From: Paraspadella gotoi
Lineage: Eukaryota > Chaetognatha
Reading direction: 5' to 3'
NCBI GenBank assembly: GCA_051294375.1
Contig: CM119264.1
Span: 21,246,645 to 21,310,644 of the forward strand
Length of the DNA stretch: 64,000 nucleotides
Below, in pieces: positions 25,870-64,000 of the stretch. The number at the start of each line of letters is the position of its first letter. The stretch's first letter is position 1. The notes under the pieces were generated by a model. It was not told the origin of the DNA. It ran no database searches and saw only the letters and a list, made by a program, of their open reading frames with translations. The position numbers and the translations under genes were made by a program.

Positions 25870-27371
25870 AAAAAACTAAGCAAGACAGTACTAAGTAAAA
25901 AAGAAAGAAAAAAGAAAGAAAAGAAAAGATAGAAAGAAAGAAAATATTTAAATTGCAAATGGTGTGTCTCCAGGACAAGAGCCTAGATGTCACCGCCTTC
26001 CTTCCCTCATAATTTAGCCTCCTTTAAGAAAATGATAATCAGCTAAACTCGGTTTTTCTCCTCTCTCTCTCTGTGTCTCTGTCTCTCACCCTCTTTTTCT
26101 CCGGCTCTTTTCCCGAGAGACTCGGAGGGCCTGGGTTCCTGCGAGAGAAAGAGATGGAAATCCGACGAAACTCGTATTTAGGGAGAGTTTGTGTTGTGAG
26201 AAGCGATGCCAGGCAATCCTCGGTAATTGCTTCGTTCGCGATACTTTGGAACCCGCATTTCCTGATTGCAGAACGGATTTTCGGATTTCTCGGAATTCCC
26301 GCTTTTCCTTCAACCGTGTACTAATTAAGGAATGTCGCTTTTAGGATAAACTAATATTTTGCCGTATTAAAAACGAATTTTGGAAGGGAGAAAAAAATTT
26401 TCAAACTAATAAATAGATACTTAGTATTTTCAAATTTTAAATAATTGGTGAAGTGAACAAAGTTTATCACAGTACTTACTAATTCATTATCAAAGCCTAC
26501 ATTAAATTTTAACATTTATTTATGTTTTTGTATTTTAATGTCGAAGATTTTTACTTTACAAACAGATCATAAAGAATTGACATTTTTTGTTTTAAAATAA
26601 CATTGCGCACAAATATTAAAAGAAAATTTGTAATTATATCGTCACCTCTGCTTAAACTTTTGTACAGACGATGGGGAGAGGGAGAGTGTGTGTTATCGTT
26701 TGCTGTAAAATTAAAAACAAAACTAACCAGAGAGAAAAAAAAACAATAAACAAAAATGACGGTAGTTTAACTGCCATGGAAAATTGATAATAAACAAACG
26801 AAGAACCAAATTATAACACACAGAGCTGCCACCGAATAAATCTGGCCTCCTGGGGGTAGGCAGGATGGAAAAGATAGTTAATACAATTACGTAATTATGT
26901 AGTTACTAGGTTTTTTTTTTAACAACAAAGGGAATGTCACACAGTTAAAAAAGTACGCGAGTGGAATAACTACGTATTTCACCATAAAGAACTTTTGTCC
27001 AACCGAAGAAAAATTAAAAGCGAAAAAAAAAATAATTACAATGATTGGAAATCGCTGAGTTAAAAACGAGAAGACGGTGACTGGATTCGTAAAACGGACG
27101 GCGTTCGAATCTCCCGCTTTTCGACGAAGCGCATGGAACCGGCGAAGTCGATTCGCCGAATTAAAGATGAAATAGCGAAGGAAACGTGGGAAGAATGCCT
27201 CGGAGTCAAACCAAACAGGACATGTCTCTGAGTGGCGCCGTCAAGTTATGCACCATTCAGTAATTTAGCACCAAAAGAGGTCTCCAAGGTCTTTGCACAA
27301 GTCGCGTCCTTGATGATGACACAATCGTCGCAGATTAAACATTGCGCGTCGATTGTCTCTCTCTCTCGATT

Positions 27372-28212
27372 TCATCGGACTTGAACCCCGAAATCCTCTT
27401 CTCCCTCCCTCTCCTCTCTCTCGTTCTCGAAAGTGACGACCCTGTCCGCACCTCCGCCCGCTCCACCTCCTCCTTCGTATTTAACCTTACGCCACGCCCT
27501 CTCCGCCGCCTTCCGCAACCTCATCACCTCCGCCCTCAGCGTCGACCGAAACAACTCCGACGCCCAACAAAAGACGAAGAACTTGAGCGGCGGCTCCAGC
27601 GATTGCAGCACCGCCTGGAGGAAAATCAGGCGGTGTCTGAGAAGTGGGTTGCGGTATTCGAAGGAGCAGACGGAGCCGATCCTCAGCTGGGTGCAGAAGT
27701 AAGTCATGCAGACAATGTAGAAATACGCGAGCGACTCGAAGATCATGAGGACAGCGACGACGATGAGCGCGGATGTGATCATCCCCGTCACAGCCGTCGC
27801 CGGGTCGTCGGTGGTGTAGGCGACGCCGCCGCCAGAGCGGAGGCGGGTCAAGGCGTCGAGAATGCGGATCTGACGGGGAGAAGGTTGAGGAGTGGGAAGC
27901 GGGGACAAGACCGAGCAGAGGGGAAGAGAAAAGGGAAAAAAGATATCATTTCTCTTAAACGGTAAATTCTAATAAAAATTTATCTAAGTTACTTATGTAC
28001 AGAACTTTAGGAAGCCAGACGTACAGAAAATCGGACAAAAATTAAACGGAAAATGGACCCAAAGTGGACGATTAAACTTCTTTCTCAAGAGAGAATGATG
28101 TCGCTGAAAGAATCGTAAAGACATTCGACACCACACTGAATCCTTTTTCTTCATATTTCATCTGTCACATTCGTCACATCTGTCACATTCTCTATCTCCC
28201 TTTCTTTTTCTT

Positions 28213-28270
<58 letters not shown>

Positions 28271-28290
28271 CTCTCTCTCTCTCTCTCTTC

Positions 28291-28330
<40 letters not shown>

Positions 28331-29512
28331 AAACGATTCCGACTGCGACTATAGCTGAAGAAGACGAGGAAGAGCGCGATGGGGAAGAAGAAGCGGAAAA
28401 TGATGGTGATGACGTCGAAATAGATGGACTTGAAGTCGAGCACAGCTTCGTAACTCGTGTGAGTCTGATTGAAAAAAGGATCGAAGCACTTCGAACTCTC
28501 AAGCCTGAAATACAGTGAAAGAAGAACAGAACTTGAGACAATTTACAATCATCATATTAATATAAATAACATTAGTACTCATTAAATAAACAATAATAAT
28601 AATTCCCCGAATTAAAGTGCAAGCGTTTTCGTGATCAACAACGGCCCTACATACCTCCACGAGTTGGGGCCCGAATCGTTGATGATCAAGATGTATGGCA
28701 GGCAGCAGAAGACAGTGACGACGGCGTCGCCAAAGATGAGAGCGACGAGCCTCTTATGCTTCGTCCGCGACGCTGGTTCAAGGAAGTCCGGGCGGAACCG
28801 GTGGACCAAGAGGGTGAGGTACACCAACTTCTTCAAAAAGTAAAAGAGGCTTCCGACGATATAGGCATACATACTAAAGGTACCCGACAGGACGACGAGA
28901 CTCGTAAAGCGAGAGAGCATTCTCGTGAATTCCGCACCGCATATGATCACGAACAGCACCTGAATTTAGGAAAACTAATCTTACCCACTTAAAAATAATA
29001 TTTTGTTAATGTTATGAAGTTCAATTTGTGAAAGTCTTCCATCAAAACTTTTCATACTTCACATGAAAATCGTAAACTGGCAATTATAGTAACAGCCTGT
29101 TGCCTGTGATGCCAATTGGGTGGGGCATCTCACTGTTGGTTTTAGGGGCTTCTGACCCTCATATCAGTTGCGCTGCCTGCCACTGATTTTCGCGCCTCAC
29201 CTTTGTCGATTTATCACAAGGAAGCTTTAACACGATGTGCGCAGAGAGGAAAGCTGTGAGTCCGAAGAATAAGGCAAAGTAGTACCACACAGTAAACTGA
29301 GTAAGAAAAAAGGTTCGTAAAAGAAAAAGAAATTATGGTTCATCTTTATAAATATATTAGAAAAACAATAATACCCTGTTATATTCTGCCAAGGCTTGTG
29401 GGATCAACTCCGGTCGATGTCGAAACGCCAAGTGACCGGTTAGCATGCAATGCGTCAAGTTGCTGTTGTAGAGTGGCAGTTCGAATTCGCTCCAGCTGCT
29501 GTTGATCGACAT
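27372..29512 (-). CDS. Divergent seven-helix (GPCR-like) membrane protein, five exons
   Basis: Exons: 29512-29375, 29296-29201, 28959-28655, 28504-28328, 27869-27372; stop TGA at 27374-27372; about 404 residues. The N-terminus has sequons NSS and NLT. Seven hydrophobic segments can be read: VWYYFALFFGLTAFL; LFVIICGAEF; YAYIVGSLFYFL; LVALIFGDAVVTVF; FDVITIIFRFFFPIALF; TSALIVVAVLMIFESLAY; FLQAVLQSLEPPLKFFVF. The third helix is followed by LLVHRFRP instead of DRY and no NPxxY is seen in helix 7, so it is either a very divergent receptor or another seven-helix family. The tail is basic, Gly-rich, then Glu-rich. Exons 1-4 join in phase. The exon 4 to 5 junction does not: exon 4 ends in phase 2 and exon 5 starts in phase 0, so one base may be missing in the G run at the donor or a tiny exon is unseen. 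Confidence 0.72.
28218..28324. repeat. (CT)n microsatellite abutting a splice donor
   Basis: In the sense of the seven-helix gene this is (GA)n that begins within the donor GTGAGAGAG of exon 28504-28328. Confidence 0.9.
29098..29185 (+). repeat. Dispersed repeat, copy 2 (partial)
   Basis: Matches the left 85 bases or so of the repeat at 12509. It lies in intron 2 of the seven-helix gene, within 20 bases of the donor of the 29296-29201 exon. Confidence 0.5.
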
Positions 29513-29516
29513 TTTC

Positions 29517-30654
<1,138 letters not shown>

Positions 30655-30660
30655 GCTCGG
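30655..30660 (-). terminator. Polyadenylation signal of the receptor gene
   Basis: AATAAA read on the minus strand, about 115 bases downstream of the stop codon at 30776. It lies between this gene and the seven-helix gene that starts at 29512. Confidence 0.5.
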
Positions 30661-30775
30661 CCACACTTGAGAAGATTTTGATACTTGGTTCAAGCATTGT
30701 AAAACGTTACAACGGGATAACATGAATTTCCCTCAAACTCGTAAAAAAGTCTTCAAGTCCGTAATCCTTCGTCTT

Positions 30776-58230
<27,455 letters not shown>

Positions 58231-59750
58231 CTGGAGGGTTGAGTTGTGAAGGTTGAAGAGAGTCACATGGTTGTGATAACAATTCTAACTGGAATCGGGG
58301 ACGGGAAGGGCGAGTCGTGAGGTTGAAATAAATTCTCACATCGAGGAAAGGCGGAATTGTTGGCCTCCGAAATGAAACTTATAAATATTTGAATTTTTTA
58401 TTTCCTCAATTCTTTCTTGCAATTTTTAGACTCGGCGAAGCACCGCAATAAAACGATTACGTGGTTCGGTTGCTCGGTTGTTTGATCCATTTGTTTCAAA
58501 GGGATCCAATTTTTTCGCGTACAATGTGAGCATTTTTACAGTCGGTAACTTTGGAAAGTGTACTTATAAAAAGGTTTTTATTCGTACATTTAAATAATTG
58601 ATTTTTTAAAAATTTATTCTTTTTATTTCTTCGAAAGTTTTCTACATATTATGCAATATGCAATGCATATTATGCATGTATCATCATTATGACGATTTCC
58701 TTCTGACTACTAATGATGTACTCTGTTCGTATTCTGTTTGTAATCGTTGTGCACGGGGAGAAAAAGGATTGAAAAATGGAATGAAATATAAACATCAAAA
58801 AGAAAAGCAGAAGACGGAAAACAGCAGGCAATGCAGAAGAAGAACAGAGTCAGAGAACTACAAAATAATAAAAGAAAGAAAAGATCGAAGACTGAAACTG
58901 GAAAAAAGAAAGAGGAACCAAAGAAGCAAAAAAAGAAAGAAAAAAGAAGAAAGAGAAAAAAATGAAGAGGGGAGGAATAAGTAGGGAATTGAAAAGGAAA
59001 GGAAAAAAAAGAGAAGAGAAAAAAATGGAAGGAAAAGAAGGTGCCGGGAATCCGCGGGCCGAGATAATCCAAAACCCGATAACAAAAGAGGGGAAATTAT
59101 CGAAGGAAAAAAAAACGGTGTAAGTTCAAAAGGAGGATGGGAAACACTTTCCGCTATCGGAACATTAGCCGCTGGGAGGAGCGAGGGAATAGGGGAGAAG
59201 CGCGAGAGGAGGGAAGATCGCGGATCAAGCGCAGGATGAGAGATCACCCGCTACCGGTTATCGGGTGGTTGGTGGTCAGTTCTACATTCGATAATGTTTT
59301 GAAGGATGGTTGACAATTTTACTGCATTTTTGAGAGGAGAAAGTACGTTTGTATCGAAAACATTTTTTTCTTTAATTGACTGACTATAACAGGTTCCTGC
59401 CAGTATACTATGTTTTTGTCCGTGTATTCAGAATGCTTATTCTCATGCCATACGTCATGCATCGGGTTATATCCTCGCGCGAGTTTGAAACAATGAATAA
59501 AAAAATAGAATTTCGGAATTGGATTTCTTGTTTTCCTTTTTGTGTGTGTGTGTCTGTGTCTGGCGTCATTCTTGCCTCAACACCTTCTCCACCACTCTCT
59601 GCCCCACTCACTCCCACCACCGCCACCACCTCCTTCCACGATTTCCTCACTTTCGATCGATTTTCGATTTTTCCGCAAGAAATATAAAAAAAACTAAAAC
59701 CCTTTACGAAAATACTTTGTATTGTTTTCGGATTTTTTTTCGCTCTCTCC

Positions 59751-59794
59751 TCCTCTCTCTCTCTCTCATCTCTCTTCGTACGTCTCATCTCTCC

Positions 59795-59842
<48 letters not shown>

Positions 59843-60215
59843 GTCTGCGCGGCCGCGCGTTCATTGTTACGATTATGGGTTTCGTCGCGAAGGCAAAGGC
59901 GGTCTCCGTCGCTGTTCCGCGGTCGGCGCGGGAGTGAGGGGTTGGAGTTTTTCTTTTTCTTTCCTCCCTTTTCTTTCCTCCTTTCTTTTTTTCTTTCCTC
60001 CGTTCTTCCTTCTCTATCATCCCTCATCACGCGTCATTTGCTTCTCACGTCGGCGCCGAGATTTTCACCGAATGTTTCCATCTACTCTCTCGTTTTCGTT
60101 TCTCCTCTTAATACTTCTCTCGCTCTCTCTCGCACTGTCTTAAGTTTTATTATCATTTTAACGTTCTCTCTGTTATGTCTGTCTCTCAATACCCGCGCTC
60201 CCTCTATGTCCCCTC

Positions 60216-60246
<31 letters not shown>

Positions 60247-60263
60247 CTCTTCTTCCTCTCTCT

Positions 60264-60299
<36 letters not shown>

Positions 60300-60899
60300 C
60301 ACCCTCTCATCCTCATCTCTATCATTTTTAATCAGTGATTTTATTGTTCTGGTTGCTTTATGTCTCTTTTTACAGGTTTATGAATTCTCCTTAATATTCT
60401 TTTCTTTATTTTCTCAGTATTTTTTGTTCTTAATATATTTTCTATATTATTTTTAAATTGCCTTACTATTGACTTTCTACTTTTCCAACCTTCTCAGGTA
60501 CATATATTTGCGTTTTTACTTACTTAATATTTCAATCATTTTCTTACTTTCTCTCCTTATCTCTCTCATTTTCTTTCTCTCTGTCTCTGTTTCCCAAAAT
60601 GTCTTTATTACCTTGTCTCATAATGTTTTTGTTGCTTCCATCTCTCTTAATTTTCTTTCCCCTCATTTCCGATTCAGTTTCCTTCCTAATGTAATTCCCT
60701 TTTTGTTATTTTTGTCATTATTCATGGATTCAAGTCCTCCTCTCTCCGACGTTGAAATGTTTTTCAATGTCTCATTATCATCTTTCTCTTTATTTAAAAA
60801 AGAGGAATCGAGTTGTTCTTTCATCCGAATGGATTTTCGCTACGATTGAGTCAGATTTGGCGATTGTCCAATAGCGTTTCACGGAAGACAACACTCTTC

Positions 60900-60956
<57 letters not shown>
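59751..60956. repeat. (CT)n arrays at the right of the window
   Basis: 59751-59840, 60216-60298 and 60902-60956, within a pyrimidine-rich stretch. The last array ends just before the hAT-type element at 60971. Confidence 0.9.
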
Positions 60957-60958
<2 letters not shown>

Positions 60959-60970
60959 CTCCATCCTAGG

Positions 60971-61885
60971 TAGGGCGTTTAAAAATAACAAAATATAACA
61001 AATCGAATAAGGTACATAGCTATTTTAGTGTAATCAAGTCGATAATCATTTTTTTGTATAGTTTCATATTCTTTGTCGAAAATGGCGATTTTTGCAGCAC
61101 ATAAGGTACTATTCAAATACAACAAACGTTGTAGAGTTTAAGAAACTCAAATTATTAAAATTTTATAAAAGCTATATTTAGCTGACATAATATGAAAATA
61201 AAGACCCATATAAATATTTCAGTAAGTTTATTTACAAATTTTATATTTTATTAACTGTTTGTTAAAAATAAAAAATAAGCTAAAATGAAAAAATTAAAAT
61301 TTTAAAATTTTAAAACCGGATTTGAATTCCATACAAAAAGTTTAACAAATTCTTTCATTAAGCTGGTTAAAAAGGTTAAAAACTATTTTTTTTTAATTTT
61401 TGGCTTAAATTTATAGTTTTTAAAAATTTTTACCAACTTAATGACATAATTTTGAAATAAAAATATATTTTCTTATATCAACTTTTTGCAAGGAATACAA
61501 ATCCATGAATAAAATTTTGAAATTATTATTTTTTAACTTTAACCTAATTTTTACTCATAGTTATTATTAAATATAGTTAACTCACTTTTTATAAAATATA
61601 AAATTTAGAAATAATCTTACCATAATATTTTTATAAGTCTTTATTTTTATATTTCAAAAGCTCATGTAAATTTTATAAAATTTTAATAATTTGATTTATC
61701 ATAACTTATAATTGTTTTTCTTTTTTATCACAAATTTATATACATTAAAAATCTTCATTTTTGACAAGAAAGATAAAATAATACAAAAAAATGGTCATCA
61801 CCATCAAATTCTACAGACTTGTTTACACTAAAATAGCTATGTAACTTATTCGATTTGTTATATTTTGTTATTTTTAAACGCCCTA
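60971..61885. mobile_element. Second hAT-type foldback MITE of the same family
   Basis: The ends read TAGGGCGTTTAAAAATAAC and its reverse complement. The inner sequence shares the AATGGCGATTTTTG and GACAAAGAA-type blocks with the element at 7.5 kb. I could not find a matching 8-bp duplication, so one edge may have changed. Non-coding, about 915 bp. Confidence 0.75.
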
Positions 61886-63943
61886 GGTTGTTTTTTTTTA
61901 TAGAACTAATCTGCGTTGATAGGTGATTCGGAAGTCGTCATTCTTTTCTTCACGGGTTTTATTTTATAGATTTACATCTAGTTTAGTTATCTACATTAGT
62001 TATGATGGTTCTGTGTTAAAACTTGCTGGGGCTGACACGTCCTTGCTCTCGACCAATTCACAGAATATTTTCATGCAATATATGTAAGATAGGAGATTAA
62101 GCAATTATATGAAAACAATATAAAATAAAAAAGAAAAGCAATGAGATAAAACAAATTTGAAAAATAGACCGTGCAAGGAACGTAAGTCACGGCTCGAGTT
62201 AATTCCTTTAATGGCTGAAATTTTATCCTCTATTTTCCTTGCCCAAAGCCCAATGGGGCCCAAAGTCCAATGGGGCCTAATTGCTAATCGTCCTTCTTCG
62301 TCCACCTCCTATTTTTGTTCCTTCTCATCTTTGCCTCTTTTTCATTGGCGATGCGCAGAATCAAGATTCCACCTGTTCGTTTCTCATTGAATCTCCAAAA
62401 TTACGTGATTTAGACCATAGTTCTTTTTTGTGTAACCATTGTTTTTTCTTATCCTATTTTAATAACATTGCTTACAGACCGAGAGAAAGACAGATGGATA
62501 GTCAGACAGGTGCAGCCGTGACTAAAAATGATGTAAAGGAAGATGAGTGAAATTGAACAGAGGAAAAATGAATCCGTATGTCGTTGCAGACAAAAAGTCA
62601 TTTGATAGCATAAGACTATTTCAATTGAAATTCACGCAAAAAGAAGAAAGGGAGGGAAAGATCAAAAGTTAACGATCAAAAAAGTTAACAAACAAATGAA
62701 AATAATATAAGAAATAAAAGAAAAAAAAACAGTTCTGTTAATAACAGAAAACAAAAAAAGAAAAGAAAAGAAAAAAAAAGGTTTTTCCAAATTATTTGGG
62801 GAACGTGGTGGACGAAGAGAAAAACTCAGAAAACTGGAAAAGCAAAAAAAACCAAATGCGTGAGGGGCGACATCACGTCAATTCGAATTTTTATCAAAAA
62901 TGAGAGAGAGGGAGAGAGCAGGTGGCAGAGAGAGTGATAGGGAGTGAGTGGGAGAGGAAGAGGGAGAGGAAGAGAGAGCGAGTTGGAGAAAAAATATGAA
63001 GAGGAGATGTTTAGGATTAACGGAGAGTTGAAGAATAGAGGAAGAAAGAGATAGAGGAAAATCGACGAAGAGAGAAACATTAAATATCTTCGGATGGGAT
63101 CATATGACCGTCGAACGCAGTTTCATCTCTGCACCAAATTAAGACGATGATGTGATCCTCACTTTGTTAATAAATGACGTTCTATCATTTCTCTGTCGAG
63201 GTTCGTCGCTCAAATTTGGCAAAATACGAGGTGTTAACGTCACCAGAATTAATTTGGGATTTCGGCAATGATGAATTTTTGGTGGAGACGTCGTAAATTC
63301 CCCGCGCAATGTTTTTACGTGAATGTCGTCGTAAATGTCGTCGTGAGAGTCGTCATAAACATCGGCGTAAAGACGTCAGGGATGACAAACTCACGGGATG
63401 GGAATTTAATTCCCGTGTCTAAAGAAAAGGAAAACCACCGCATGACAATATAGAATAAAATCCTCGGAAAGGCGAGAAAAAAAAACAATAAGACAAAAAG
63501 CGCATCAATTCAATATCGCCTCGAAACCATAAAAAAATATCCAAGGAAGCCGCATGGATTCGTAAAAATCGCTGAACGATTCCGATTGAAAGATTCGTTG
63601 AAGCGTCTTTATCAGTTTTCAGTTTCCCTTCCTATTGAGTCTCTAAGGCTTTTACCGTGAGAGCATTCAACTCAGATGAACGACTCCTTGTGGAAAAACA
63701 AAGGAAATAAAAACTTTTTCTACTCTTTTTCAGGATCTTCCTCCAACTTTTCTACGACTCTTTTATCCCTTTTTTATATTTTCATTTTCCTACCATTTTG
63801 TTTTATTATTATTTATTTGTACCATCCTTCTTTATTTTTAAAAAAATGATTTCTTTCTTTTTTTTTCTTTTTCTTTTTCTCGCCTCTCCTATTTCCACTT
63901 CCAGGTTTTCTTTTTCTCCTTCCCCCCTCTTCATTCCTTGCAG

Positions 63944-64000
63944 GTGTAAGCGTCGAGAATCCGTCTCGCTTCATGTTAATGGAATTAACGCCAGCGAAGC
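63944..64000 (+). CDS. Possible plus-strand exon start at the window edge
   Basis: A long pyrimidine tract ending TTCATTCCTTGCAG precedes 57 bases that are open in two frames (CKRRESVSLHVNGINASE or VSVENPSRFMLMELTPAK). A strong acceptor suggests a real exon continuing beyond the window. The frame and identity are undecided. Confidence 0.35.

Larger units (their letters stand above)
21000..27371. other. Intergenic between the lectin and seven-helix genes
   Basis: Contains the minisatellite at 22087, the GC-rich frame at 22611-23039, foldback debris at 23270-24300, a CAGAACA-rich simple stretch at 24384-24445 and (AAAG)n at 25761. Otherwise nothing gene-like. Confidence 0.45.
58231..63943. other. 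Upstream of the known receptor exons: intronic or intergenic
   Basis: Pyrimidine-rich arrays, the foldback element at 60971-61885 and AT-rich sequence. The receptor needs further 5' exons ending in phase 2; none could be supported here. Confidence 0.4.

Overview
The window is nuclear DNA of an animal, most likely a marine or otherwise non-vertebrate bilaterian. The evidence is spliceosomal introns with GT-AG borders, metazoan secreted and cell-surface modules (fucolectin-type, PAN/apple, trefoil, kringle, Ig-like, seven-helix receptor), hAT-like and Tc1-like DNA transposons, AT-rich non-coding DNA and very dense (GA)n and (AAAG)n microsatellites. The phylum cannot be fixed from the sequence alone. 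Two runs of N (17776-17785 and 48862-49557) mark assembly gaps. Duplicated gap flanks and an indel-rich duplicated segment (35.2 kb versus 38.1 kb) suggest some assembly noise.

Three genes can be built exon by exon, all on the minus strand. (1) 20937 down to 8699 is a complete 15-exon gene. Every splice phase agrees, giving 5151 nt and 1716 residues. The product has a signal peptide, five fucolectin-type (FTP) domains, a PAN/apple-like segment, a trefoil domain, a helical region, a transglutaminase-like core with a GGICG cysteine and a later QPIH histidine, a kringle missing its outer disulfide, and a long helical C-terminus. A TATA box lies just upstream. (2) 29512 to 27372 is a five-exon, seven-helix receptor-like gene of about 404 residues with one unresolved splice phase. 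(3) 58230 to 30776 is the 3' part of a large type I membrane glycoprotein gene. It has an Ig-like ectodomain, one membrane helix, and a cytoplasmic tail rich in Gly and Ala. Thirteen exons are found over 27 kb; the 5' end is missing and there is one phase gap.

Layout: 1-8.5 kb is intergenic with MITE-like elements and a 986-bp hAT-type foldback element flanked by a perfect 8-bp duplication. 8.7-20.9 kb is the lectin/transglutaminase-like gene, whose introns hold a miniature LTR retroelement, a related SINE or solo LTR, an hAT-like insertion and a gap. 21-27.3 kb is intergenic with repeat debris and one GC-rich open frame. 27.4-29.5 kb is the seven-helix gene. 30.7-58.2 kb is the receptor gene, whose introns carry microsatellites, a decayed Tc1-like element, a poly(A)-tailed retroposon and a four-copy satellite. 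58-64 kb is microsatellites, another hAT-type foldback element, and a possible plus-strand exon at the very edge.

The three genes have no evident shared pathway beyond all being secreted or membrane products. The likeliest novelty is the domain mosaic of gene 1, followed by the miniature LTR element whose LTR contains a tRNA-like pol III B box and shares sequence with a SINE-like repeat and a local satellite.
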